Notes: a model not told the origin generated them from the sequence alone. Shown: positions 1 through 7,254, counted from the first letter of the stretch. The stretch: DNA of 11,068 nt from Chloroflexota bacterium (GCA_023489135.1 JAMDCE010000287.1:1-11068), one strand, 5' to 3'. Numbers and translations are program-made.

Positions 1-2
1 GT

Positions 3-1976
3 GTCATAAGCGAGCGCAATGGTCGCTTCGGCATGGACTTCGTCAACTCGGAGGAGCGTCTCCGTACGCCCCTGGTCCGCGACGAAGAGGGCAACCTCGT
101 GCCGACCACGTGGGAGGTGGCGCTCGACCGCATCGAGCAGAACTTCAAGCGCATCAAGGCGGAGAGCGGCGGCAAAGCCTTCGCCACGCTGGCCTCGGCC
201 AAATGCACCAACGAAGAGAATTACGTCTTCCAGAAATTCACGAGGGGGGTGATGGGCACAAACAACATCGATCATTGTGCCCGCACCTGACACTCCCCTA
301 CCGTGGCAAGTCTTGCCACCTGTTTCGGAAGCGGAGCTATGACCAATCCAATCTCCGATCTTGAGCAATCGGGGTCGATCCTGGTCATCGGCTCGAACAC
401 TACGGATGCCCATCCGGTGGCCGCGCTGAGAATCAAGAAGGCGGTGCGCCAGAACGGCGCTTCCCTGATCGTGGCCAACCCCAAGAAGATCAACCTCTGT
501 AAGTACGCCGATCTCTGGCTTCGCCAGCGCCCCGGCACGGACGTGGCGCTGCTCAACGGGATCGCTAGGATCATCCTTGACGAAGGGCTGGCTGACGAGG
601 AGTTCATCAAGGAGCGGACCGAGAACTACGACGCCTGGCGCGCATCGCTGGACCCCTACACGCCGGAGAAGGTCTCCCAGATCACCGGCGTCAAGGCGGC
701 TCGCCTGTCCGCCACGCCGGCGAAGGGGGCCTCGTCCATCGTATACGCCATGGGCATCACCCAGCACACCACGGGCACTGATAACGTGTTCGCCGTGGCA
801 AACCTGGCGATGGTCACCGGCAACCTCGGAAAAGTCGGGGCCGGCGTCAACCCCATGAGGGGACAGAACAACGTTCAGGGCGCGTGCGATATGGGGGCAC
901 TTCCCGACGTGTACACTGCCTACCAGAAGGTATCTCTCGACGATGCCCGCGCCAAGTTCCAGCAGGCCTGGGGGGTCGATCTCCCCAGAAAGCCGGGGTT
1001 GACGATGCCCGATATGATCGAGGCCGCGCACGAGGGGCGGGTCAGGGCCATGTATATCCTGGGCGAAAACCCGGTGCTCTCCGAGCCCGATGCCTCTCAC
1101 GTGGCCAAGGCTTTGGACAAGCTCGACTTCCTGGTGGTTCAGGATATCTTCCTGACCGAAACGGCCGGGCTGGCGGACGTGGTTCTTCCCGGCGCCAGCT
1201 TCGCCGAAAAGGAAGGGACTTTTACCAACACGGAGCGCCGGGTCCAGTTGCTGCACCAGGCCATCCCAACGGTAGGAGACAGCAGGGCCGATTGGGAGGT
1301 CATCGTCGACGTAGCGAGGCGAGTCAGCCAGAAGAAGGGATTGAGCGAGCAGCAGTTCGAGTTCGACTCGCCCAAGGAGATCATGCAGGAAATCGCCGGG
1401 CTGACCCCCAGCTACGCCGGGATATCATTCGAGCGACTCGAAAAGAGTCCTCTGCAATGGCCGTGTCCCGACGCGGAGCATTCCGGCACTCCCATCTTGC
1501 ACGTTGGCAAGTTCTCGCGCGGTCTGGGCCGGTTCACGCCGGTGGCGTTCATTCCGCCCGCGGAGATGCCGGACGAAGCCTACCCGACGTTGCTGACCAC
1601 CGGCCGCAAGCTGTACCACTATCACACCGGAACCATGACCCGCAAGGTGCGCGGGCTTTCCCAGATGGCACCCGAGGAGAGGGTTGAGATCAGCCCGGTG
1701 GACGCCGAAGAGATGGGCATTTGCAGCGGCGACAGGATTCGCGTCACGTCGCGACGGGGCAGCGTGGTCGCCAAGGCAGAGATTACCGACCGCGTTTCGG
1801 CAGGAGTCATCTTTATGACCTTCCATTTCGCCGAATCGGCTACCAACCTGTTGACCAACCCGGCCCTCGACCCGGTGGCGAAGATACCGGAGGTCAAAGT
1901 CTGCGCGGTCAAAGTGGAGAAAGCTGCGCCGGAGCTGGCGGGAGTGGGCGCTTCTTACCAGAAGGCTGCCCTTTAG
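3..1976 (+). CDS. fdhA: Selenocysteine-containing formate dehydrogenase, catalytic (alpha) subunit, 5'-partial, in-frame UGA
   Basis: This molybdopterin oxidoreductase oxidises formate to CO2 at a Mo/W-bis-MGD centre. The frame is open from base 3, so the start and the N-terminal iron-sulfur region lie upstream of the window; 657 residues are visible. The opening part resembles the end of the 4Fe-4S domain ([21 protein letters not shown] region). At visible residue 96 the motif HCART-[UGA]-HSPTVA aligns with HCAR-U-HGPSVA-type active sites, so UGA 288-290 very likely encodes selenocysteine, with the conserved His next. The active-site Arg of the [16 protein letters not shown] motif is codon 858-860. 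The C-terminal molydopterin-binding domain starts near 1580 ([16 protein letters not shown]). The stop is TAG 1974-1976. Read conventionally, the gene falls into a false 85-aa fragment ending at the UGA and a false 557-residue gene starting at ATG 303. A selenocysteine machinery (SelA-D) must be encoded elsewhere. The translin-family gene lies 69 bp downstream. Confidence 0.95.
288..290 (+). other. In-frame UGA recoded as selenocysteine
   Basis: The TGA is followed in the same frame by the uninterrupted remainder of formate dehydrogenase ([19 protein letters not shown]...). In this family the position is Cys or Sec, flanked by HCAR before and His after. The same frame is open for 95 codons before and 561 sense codons after the TGA. 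This is what is expected of a Sec codon and not of a nonsense mutation at a random place. Confidence 0.93.
291..328 (+). promoter_or_regulatory. Bacterial SECIS element (selenocysteine insertion hairpin)
   Basis: Directly behind the UGA, GTGGCAA (303-309) pairs perfectly with TTGCCAC (313-319), giving a 7-bp stem capped by GTC (310-312). The apical GU falls at +20/+21 after the UGA. From recalled sequence, this is the same offset as the SelB-contacting GU of the E. coli fdhF SECIS, and the surrounding 13 nt are also similar. The bulged U of the E. coli hairpin is not evident here. Bacterial SECIS elements sit inside the coding region just 3' of the UGA, as this one does. Confidence 0.85.
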
Positions 1977-1982
1977 GCGCGC

Positions 1983-2015
1983 AGGGGCGTTCAATTGAAC
2001 TCCCCTACGCGGGGA
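1983..2015. repeat. Palindrome between fdhA and the translin gene, with an alternative hairpin
   Basis: Bases 1983-2006 are self-complementary apart from one C/T mismatch: AGGGG-C-GTTCAATTGAAC-T-CCCCT. The right half (TCCCC, 2001-2005) can instead pair with GGGGA (2011-2015) over a TACGC loop, so two exclusive structures are possible. The outer part (AGGGGC...CCCCTAC) recurs behind hppA at 5075-5097. There is no T-run, so a classic rho-independent terminator is unlikely. A REP-like extragenic palindrome or a structured intercistronic spacer fits better. Confidence 0.6.
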
Positions 2016-2045
2016 CCGCTGTAATATGGCTGATGGAGTTGTTTG

Positions 2046-2711
2046 TTGGTTGAACTAGAGGCTATCGCGGATAGGATTCGCGGCAGATTCGACGAGAAAT
2101 ACAAGTCTCGTGAAAAAGGCCTTGCGCAGTCACGTTTGACGATACGGAACTCTGCCAACACCATAAGGGCGGTGCATCGCGGCGAGTTCGACCTGGCCGA
2201 GGATCTGTTGCAGCGAGCGGCGCAGTCTCTCAAAGAGGTTGACGAGGCGCTGTCGGCGCATCAGGACATTTATCATGCCGGCTTCGTCCAGGATGCTCAA
2301 AAGGAGTTCGCCGAGGCCAGCATTACCCTCGCCATCATCGGGGAGCGTAGCCTTCCAACGCCGGAGGAACTGGGGGTAGGCTTCGCTCCCTATCTCAACG
2401 GTATGGCGGAAGCCATCGGCGAGCTTCGACGTCACATCCTGGACTTTCTTCGACACGGTAGAGTGCAGCGTTGTGAGGAGATACTGCAACAGATGGACGA
2501 CATGTACTCTATCCTGGTGACCATGGATTATCCGGACGCAATGACCGGCGGCCTGCGACGATCGACAGACGTGGCTCGCAGCATTCTCGAAAAAACGCGC
2601 GGGGATTTGACCGCCGCCATCGGACAGCGTCAGCTCGAAGACACCGTCCGGGAGTTCGAACGCAAACTGCTCGAAGAAGGCCAGGCGGCCAAGGGTAGGA
2701 GGGGGAAATAA
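2046..2711 (+). CDS. Translin-family (COG2178-type) predicted RNA/ssDNA-binding protein
   Basis: The 221-aa product is all-helical in character and matches the archaeal/bacterial branch of the translin family. Visible family traits are RGEFDLAEDLLQRA near residues 39-52, YHAGFVQDAQKEFAEA near 75-90, a LGVGFAPYLNGMAEAIGELRR segment near 113-133, and the signature DYPDAMTGGLRRSTDVARSILEKTRGDLT in the C-terminal third. Eukaryotic translin forms octamers that bind nucleic acid, and together with TRAX cleaves RNA; bacterial members are uncharacterised and function is not implied. The start is uncertain: TTG 2043 and TTG 2046 are both in frame, and the GGAG at 2035-2038 is better spaced (7 nt) for 2046. 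An in-frame TGA at 2031 rules out anything further upstream. The gene follows fdhA by 69 bp on the same strand and may be co-transcribed with it. Confidence 0.85.
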   Translation: MVELEAIADRIRGRFDEKYKSREKGLAQSRLTIRNSANTIRAVHRGEFDLAEDLLQRAAQSLKEVDEALSAHQDIYHAGFVQDAQKEFAEASITLAIIGERSLPTPEELGVGFAPYLNGMAEAIGELRRHILDFLRHGRVQRCEEILQQMDDMYSILVTMDYPDAMTGGLRRSTDVARSILEKTRGDLTAAIGQRQLEDTVREFERKLLEEGQAAKGRRGK

Positions 2712-2741
2712 GCCTTCGGCGGTCGCGGCACTGAATTGCTC

Positions 2742-2788
2742 GCGTCAAGCCTGAGATTCGACTGTGATTGCTATGGGCGGCTTGACGC
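2742..2788. repeat. Inverted repeat downstream of the translin gene
   Basis: GCGTCAAGCC (2742-2751) and GGCTTGACGC (2779-2788) are perfect 10-bp complements around a 27-nt loop, 30 bp after the translin stop. A second pair, CCGGATTCT (2826-2834) and AGAATCCGG (2885-2893), follows. Neither is trailed by a T-run. They could be transcript-end structures or chance pairing. The rest of the 2712-2924 gap shows no gene. Confidence 0.4.
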
Positions 2789-2924
2789 CGAGACTTCAGT
2801 CCGGCGAAGGACTCGATGCCTCCTACCGGATTCTTGACGCATCCCAGCGAAGCTGGACTCTTGCACTTCTGGCCCTCGCGATGTAGAATCCGGAAGCTAG
2901 TCCCAATCTTTGATGCCCTATTAA

Positions 2925-2952
2925 TTGGCGCCCCCGGCTGGGCATATATTAT
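2925..2952 (+). promoter_or_regulatory. Candidate sigma70-type promoter of hppA
   Basis: TTGGCG (2925-2930) and TATTAT (2947-2952) are separated by 16 nt in a locally AT-rich stretch, the only one in this gap. Transcription would begin near 2959, giving a leader of about 30 nt ahead of the hppA start. Confidence 0.4.
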
Positions 2953-2987
2953 TCAGCTACATACTGGAAAGGAGATGATGCCAAGGC

Positions 2988-5072
2988 ATGGAAACACTAT
3001 GGATCGTGTTCGGGTCAGGAATCGTGGCCGTATTGTTCGCCTTTTATCTGGCCTGGGATGTCCTGCGCCGAGACACCGGCACCCCGGCGATGCAGGAGAT
3101 CGCCGCAATGATCTACGAGGGGGCCATGGCCTTCCTCAGACGGCAGTATATGACGATAGGCATGCTGGCCCTCGTCGTTGCCGTAGTTATCGGCTTCTTG
3201 ATAGGCTGGGTCGAGCATAGTCAGGACCTGGGAATCAGGACCGGTATCGCCTTCATCGTCGGTGCGGCTTGTTCGGCACTGGCTGGATTCATCGGAATGT
3301 ACATCTCGGTCAAGTCCAATCTCAGGACGGCGGCCGCCGCGCAGCGAAGCCTGGGAGAGGCAATAACGGTATCCCTTAGAGGAGGGGCCGTTTCGGGATT
3401 CCTCGTGGTGGCGATGAGCCTTCTGGGCGTCGCCGCTATCTTCTGGGCCTATGGCGGAACCACCGATCCCGCTAAGGCGCCGTTCTTGATCGTCGGATTC
3501 GGGTTCGGAGCCAGCTTCGTGGCCTTGTTCGCTCAGCTGGGAGGTGGCATCTACACCAAAGCGGCTGATGTGGGCGCCGACCTGGTCGGCAAGGTCGAGG
3601 CGGGAATTCCGGAGGACGACCCACGCAACGCGGCCGTGATCGCCGACCTGGTGGGTGACAACGTGGGCGACTGCGCCGGCCGTGGCGCCGATCTGTTCGA
3701 GTCGACCGCAGCCGAAAACATCGGGGCGATGATCCTCGGGGTGGCCATCTACGCGGCTACCAAGAACCCCGCCTGGATCCTCTTCCCGCTGGTCGTCCGC
3801 GCAATTGGAATCCTAGCGTCAGTCGTGGGCCTCCTGGCAGTTCCCAGAACGGTCAAGGACAACGCTATGGCTGCTCTCAACCGCGGCTACTACGTCACAG
3901 CCGTGCTTTCGGCCATCGGTATGTACTTTGTCGTGGACCGCATGCTTGGAAACGTGTGGTTTTTTTACGCGGGCATCGTGGGAATTGCCACCAGCATCGC
4001 CTTCGTGTACATCACGCAGTACTACACCTCCGGCAGTTGGCGACCGGTGCGCGAAATCGCGCACGCTTCCCGGACCGGCCCAGCCACTAACATCATCGCC
4101 GGCACCGCCGTTGGGTTCGAGTGCACGGCCAGCACGGCCATCGTGATAGGTCTGGCGCTAATTCTTTCCTTTTTCTTTGGATCGCAAAGTGGGGTGGGCG
4201 CTCACGGTGGCATCTTCGGCACCGCCGTCGCCACCATGGGCATGCTGATGACCTGCGCCTTCATCCTGGCCATGGATACCTTTGGCCCCATCACCGACAA
4301 CGCCGGCGGAATCACCGAGATGTCGGGTGCTCCCGAGGAATCGCGGAAGATCACCGATTCGCTCGACGCCGTGGGCAACACCACCAAGGCCTTGACCAAA
4401 GGCTACGCCATTGGCTCGGCCGCCCTGGCCGCCTTCCTTCTGTTCAGCGCCTACCTCGATAAGGTGACCGAGGTTACCGGCAAAACGTTCAACGTGGTCA
4501 ACCTGGCCAACGTCAACGTCTTCGTCGGGGCGCTCCTCGGCACTATGCTGGTGTTCTTGTTCAGCTCGCTGGCCATCCGCGCCGTCGGGCGTGCCGCCAG
4601 CAAGATCATCGAGGAAGTTCGCCGGCAGTTCCGGGAGAATCCGGGCATTATGGAAGGCAAGGTCAAGCCGGATTTCGCCAGGTGCGTCGACATCACGACC
4701 AGCGCGGCCCTGCGCGAGATGATTCTGCCAGGAGTCCTGGCCGTCGGTATGCCGATAGTGGTCGGTCTGGTACTGAAAGCCGAAGCCACCGCCGCCTTTC
4801 TGATGATCGGCACTATCGCCGGAATAATGCTGGCGACGGTTTTGAACAACGGCGGGGGCGCCTGGGACAATGCCAAGAAGTTCATCGAGGCAGGGAACCT
4901 GATGTCCGATGGTGGAGAAGTGATCGGCAAGCGGACCCCCACGCACGCCGCTGCGGTGGTCGGCGACACGGTAGGCGACCCCTTCAAGGACACCGCCGGG
5001 CCGTCGCTGCACGTTCTGGTCAAGCTGCTCAGCACGATCACGCTCGTCCTCGCGCCGCTCTTCATAGCTTAG
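2988..5072 (+). CDS. hppA: Membrane-bound proton-pumping pyrophosphatase, K+-insensitive type
   Basis: This integral membrane pump hydrolyses pyrophosphate and drives ion translocation across the cytoplasmic membrane. The 694-aa length and multi-span hydrophobic profile are typical. The substrate-binding signature DVGADLVGKVE is at residues 194-204, followed by the acidic block EDDPRN and GDNVGDCAGRGADLFES. A second acidic motif, DNAGGITEM, lies near residue 440, and the C-terminal DNAKKFIE and GDPFKDTAGPSLH motifs are intact. Residue 467 in GNTTKALTKG is Lys; the K+-dependent subfamily has Ala here, so this enzyme should be K+-insensitive, which usually means H+-pumping. ATG 2988 is the first possible start, because an in-frame TGA lies at 2976-2978. 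AAAGGAG ends at 2974, a rather long spacing of 13 nt. The gene lies between the translin gene and uppP and probably has its own promoter. Confidence 0.96.
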   Translation: METLWIVFGSGIVAVLFAFYLAWDVLRRDTGTPAMQEIAAMIYEGAMAFLRRQYMTIGMLALVVAVVIGFLIGWVEHSQDLGIRTGIAFIVGAACSALAGFIGMYISVKSNLRTAAAAQRSLGEAITVSLRGGAVSGFLVVAMSLLGVAAIFWAYGGTTDPAKAPFLIVGFGFGASFVALFAQLGGGIYTKAADVGADLVGKVEAGIPEDDPRNAAVIADLVGDNVGDCAGRGADLFESTAAENIGAMILGVAIYAATKNPAWILFPLVVRAIGILASVVGLLAVPRTVKDNAMAALNRGYYVTAVLSAIGMYFVVDRMLGNVWFFYAGIVGIATSIAFVYITQYYTSGSWRPVREIAHASRTGPATNIIAGTAVGFECTASTAIVIGLALILSFFFGSQSGVGAHGGIFGTAVATMGMLMTCAFILAMDTFGPITDNAGGITEMSGAPEESRKITDSLDAVGNTTKALTKGYAIGSAALAAFLLFSAYLDKVTEVTGKTFNVVNLANVNVFVGALLGTMLVFLFSSLAIRAVGRAASKIIEEVRRQFRENPGIMEGKVKPDFARCVDITTSAALREMILPGVLAVGMPIVVGLVLKAEATAAFLMIGTIAGIMLATVLNNGGGAWDNAKKFIEAGNLMSDGGEVIGKRTPTHAAAVVGDTVGDPFKDTAGPSLHVLVKLLSTITLVLAPLFIA

Positions 5073-5074
5073 AG

Positions 5075-5097
5075 GTAGGGGCACGGCGCGCCCCTAC
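5075..5097. repeat. GTAGGGGC/GCCCCTAC palindrome after hppA
   Basis: Perfect 8-bp arms (5075-5082 and 5090-5097) enclose a 7-nt loop, starting 3 nt after the hppA stop and followed by AAAAGG. The outer sequence matches the palindrome at 1983-2008, so the two look like members of one extragenic repeat family. It may also shape the 3' end of the hppA transcript. The short palindrome AAAGGTACCTTT follows at 5099-5110. Confidence 0.6.
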
Positions 5098-5125
5098 AAA
5101 AGGTACCTTTCAAACGCGAACAATC

Positions 5126-5155
5126 GGTGCGCAATGTCGGTGGACATTGCGCACC
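5126..5155 (+). promoter_or_regulatory. Strong 13-bp hairpin in the uppP leader
   Basis: GGTGCGCAATGTC (5126-5138) and GACATTGCGCACC (5143-5155) are perfect complements around a GGTG loop. The hairpin ends 9 nt before the GGAGGA ribosome-binding site of uppP. There is no T-tract, so a simple terminator is unlikely. It could protect or control the uppP leader, or be another extragenic palindrome. It swallows the in-frame ATG at 5134, which argues against that ATG as the uppP start. Confidence 0.6.
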
Positions 5156-5178
5156 TTGGCTTATGGAGGACTCATCCA

Positions 5179-5991
5179 GTGGACATTCTTCAAGCCTTAG
5201 TTCTGGGAATCGTGCAGGGCTTGACCGAGTTCGCCCCTGTCAGCAGCTCGGCCCATCTGGTACTCGTGCCCTGGCTCTTCGGTTGGAACCAGCCGAGCCT
5301 GGCTTTCGACACCACCCTCCACCTGGGAACCTTAGTTGCCGTGGTGGCCGTGTTCTGGAGGGATCTGCTCGAACTGATCGCGGCCTGGCTGCGAAGCTTT
5401 ACATCGGCGGGCCGATCTGATCCCAAGGCCACAATGGCCTGGGCGGTCCTGATTGGGACCATCCCTGCGGCCGTTATCGGGTACCTGCTGAAATCGGTCT
5501 TCGAGGAGTTGTTCTCCTTGCCGCTCCTCGTGGGTGTGTTCCTCCTGGTGACGGCCATCGCCATGCTTGGCAGCGAATTCGTCGCTAATCGCATAAATGC
5601 GCGGCAAAGCATCGGTATTCTTGGCGGCTTGCTGGTAGGAATAGCCCAGGTGTTCGCCATCGCCCCGGGCATCTCCCGTTCGGGCGCGACGATGTCGGCC
5701 GGCCGCGCTCTGGGGTTGAGCCGCGAGGAGGCCGCCAGATTCAGCTTCCTGCTATCGATACCGATCATTCTCGGGGCCGGGGCGAGTCAGATCCGCGAGA
5801 TGACTCACTCCAGCGTACAATTAGGAGGGCTTCCAGTTGCCGTGGGCTTTGTGGCCGCGGCCGTCTCGGGGTACCTCTGCATCAACTTGCTCTTGAGCTT
5901 TTTGCGCCGCCGCAGCCTGCGCGTATTCTCGGCCTACTGTGTCATCATAGGCGTGGCAGCGATTGCCCTGAGCATCGCGCGGGGAGGCTGA
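5179..5991 (+). CDS. uppP: Undecaprenyl-diphosphatase (UppP/BacA family)
   Basis: This integral membrane phosphatase converts undecaprenyl diphosphate to the monophosphate, recycling the lipid carrier for peptidoglycan and other envelope polymers; extra copies give bacitracin resistance. The 270-aa length is normal. The first signature, GIVQGLTEFAPVSSSAHL, covers residues 10-27 with the catalytic-site Glu at 17. The second, PGISRSG, covers 163-169 with the conserved Arg at 167, followed by the family's SREEAARFSFLLSIP segment. GTG 5179 is chosen because GGAGGA (5165-5170) sits 8 nt upstream and the product then begins MDILQALVLGIVQG, as in homologues. An upstream ATG (5134) would lie inside a hairpin and add 15 non-conserved residues. 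The gene is 106 bp behind hppA, and convergent with the next gene. Confidence 0.95.
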   Translation: MDILQALVLGIVQGLTEFAPVSSSAHLVLVPWLFGWNQPSLAFDTTLHLGTLVAVVAVFWRDLLELIAAWLRSFTSAGRSDPKATMAWAVLIGTIPAAVIGYLLKSVFEELFSLPLLVGVFLLVTAIAMLGSEFVANRINARQSIGILGGLLVGIAQVFAIAPGISRSGATMSAGRALGLSREEAARFSFLLSIPIILGAGASQIREMTHSSVQLGGLPVAVGFVAAAVSGYLCINLLLSFLRRRSLRVFSAYCVIIGVAAIALSIARGG

Positions 5992-6040
5992 GCCCTATCG
6001 TCTGCGGCTGGATAAGACTCGCTTAATCAGGAACTTTGCG

Positions 6041-6105
6041 CACCGCGGAGGCGCGGAGGACGCAGAGCCTTCAATTGTCTCTCCGTCCTCCGCGCCTCCG
6101 CGGTG
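6041..6105. repeat. 22-bp GC-rich inverted repeat between convergent genes
   Basis: Arms 6041-6062 (CACCGCGGAGGCGCGGAGGA..) and 6084-6105 are perfect 22-bp reverse complements. After one mismatch, four further pairs (6064-6067 with 6079-6082) extend the stem toward the loop. It occupies the gap between uppP (+) and the solute-binding protein gene (-), where it could terminate transcription from both sides. The arm composition is typical of dispersed extragenic palindromes. A smaller hairpin (TCTCG/CGAGA, 6114-6128) follows. Confidence 0.7.
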
Positions 6106-6142
6106 AAGCCGCGTCTCGTCGGGCGAGATCGGCTGAGCACCG

Positions 6143-7180
6143 TCACTTACCCTTTATGTAGAACAGATCCCTCACGGACGAGGGCGGCTTCTGCAAGAAC
6201 CCTGATTGCGCCAGCAGCGAATAGACCAGCTCATAATCGCGCACGTCTTGCTCGTTGATGAACATGCGCCTGGGATCCACATCGTCAAGCCCCAGATACC
6301 GCGCTATGAACTCGTTCTGTTCCTTGCTCAGGCTCAGGTCGCTCCCATCACCGGCAAGCGCATCAAGCACCGCGGCTTTGCTCGCCTGATACTCTCTTAG
6401 CAGGTCATAGTTGACCTGTATGAAGTCATTCACGAGCTTCTGGTTCTTATCGACGAAATCCGAGCGGGCGACGTAGCCGCCGAACATGAGCATTCGATCT
6501 GACCCGCTTATCTTCCCCCACTCCTCGCGCAGGTCCGCGATCTTGTGATAGGCCCCGCTGTCCTTCATTGCCGCCCACTGAGCCGAACCGGTCACAGCCG
6601 CGGCGAACTGCCCGCCCTGCAGAAGCTGCTCAGGCATCTCCGACTCCGTTGCCCGCAGGGCATCGAGTCTCAGGCCGTAGTTCCTCAGGAGAAACGCCTG
6701 CCAGTACGCGAACCCGGGATGGCTGCGCGGAAAGACGGCCACTCGCTTTCCTGCCAACTGCGACAGGGAGGTAATAGCGGAGTCGTTTGGAGCTATGAAC
6801 AAGAAGCCCTCCTGAATCCACGAGACCGGCACGATGAATTTCACGTCGGCGCCGCTTTCCAGCAGGAACGGGACGGCTGGCGGGAGCGTCCCAATGAGGT
6901 CCAGCTCACCATTGAGGAAGCTGTCGCGCAGGGCGGTCTCACTTGGGAAAGCCTTGAGAGCGAGCTGCGAGCCCAGACTGCGCGAGACCGACTCCCTTCT
7001 TACAGCCAGATAGCGCCACAGGGTTTGCGTGCCACCGCTAATGCCGATCCGGACTTGATGGGGGCTCCCGGCATCAAATGAAGTCAGCGAACACCCCGAC
7101 CCGAGCAACAATGCCAGAGCCAAAACCCCCGCCGCAAATAGCCCGGCCGGGGCGCACCATCTCGTCCTACTAACGATCAT
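6143..7180 (-). CDS. ABC-type substrate-binding lipoprotein, NMT1/SsuA-TauA-like
   Basis: This 345-aa secreted protein resembles periplasmic binding proteins of the NMT1/THI5 and SsuA/TauA class, which bind small molecules such as sulfonates or pyrimidine precursors; the ligand cannot be told from sequence. Residues 10-29 are a hydrophobic signal segment leading to LLGSGC, a lipobox-like site with Cys30 as the lipidated residue; Gly rather than Leu at -3 is slightly atypical. Recognisable class features are VRIGISGGTQTLWRY near 43-57, a GELDLIGTLPPAVPFLLESG segment near 91-110, and LAGKRVAVFPRSHPGF near 141-156. The ATG has GGAGGT (complement of 7189-7194) 8 nt upstream. No permease or ATPase gene lies next to it, so it is an orphan binding protein here. 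It converges with uppP across a large inverted repeat, and its promoter is probably the palindrome at 7220-7253. Confidence 0.8.
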   Translation of the reverse strand: MIVSRTRWCAPAGLFAAGVLALALLLGSGCSLTSFDAGSPHQVRIGISGGTQTLWRYLAVRRESVSRSLGSQLALKAFPSETALRDSFLNGELDLIGTLPPAVPFLLESGADVKFIVPVSWIQEGFLFIAPNDSAITSLSQLAGKRVAVFPRSHPGFAYWQAFLLRNYGLRLDALRATESEMPEQLLQGGQFAAAVTGSAQWAAMKDSGAYHKIADLREEWGKISGSDRMLMFGGYVARSDFVDKNQKLVNDFIQVNYDLLREYQASKAAVLDALAGDGSDLSLSKEQNEFIARYLGLDDVDPRRMFINEQDVRDYELVYSLLAQSGFLQKPPSSVRDLFYIKGK

Positions 7181-7218
7181 TCCTCCCCACCTCCGAAACC
7201 CAGATCAGGCCGCCGGCT

Positions 7219-7254
7219 CGCATTGTAGCACACGGCCGCGGGTGCTACAATGCG
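7219..7254. promoter_or_regulatory. Palindromic divergent promoter
   Basis: CGCATTGTAGCAC (7219-7231) and GTGCTACAATGCG (7242-7254) are perfect 13-bp complements around a 10-nt loop. Each strand therefore reads TTGTAG, a 17-nt spacer, then TACAAT preceded by TGC (an extended -10). On the - strand TACAAT is the complement of 7222-7227, so the binding-protein transcript would start near 7215 with a leader of about 35 nt. On the + strand TACAAT is 7246-7251, and transcription would run into the remnant and the 97-aa gene. Confidence 0.6.

Noticed and set aside
884..1687. 267-codon open frame on + overlapping fdhA
   Set aside because: It is an out-of-frame shadow of the formate dehydrogenase, and its translation is Gly/Arg-rich with no recognisable motif.
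303..1976. A separate 557-aa molybdopterin oxidoreductase starting at ATG 303
   Set aside because: That ATG-like start (GTG 303) lies inside the SECIS hairpin and mid-motif (HSPTVASLA); the frame is continuous with the upstream part through a Sec UGA.
1425..1994. 189-codon - strand frame over the end of fdhA
   Set aside because: It is antisense to the conserved molydopterin-binding domain, with no ribosome-binding site and no family resemblance.
4158..5084. Long open frame of 308 codons on the - strand within hppA
   Set aside because: It is antisense to a fully conserved hppA and its translation is rich in Arg/Gly/His with no family features, as expected of a GC-rich shadow frame.
5134..5178. 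ATG 5134 as the uppP start
   Set aside because: It lies in the arm of a 13-bp hairpin without a ribosome-binding site; GTG 5179 has GGAGGA and matches the family N-terminus.
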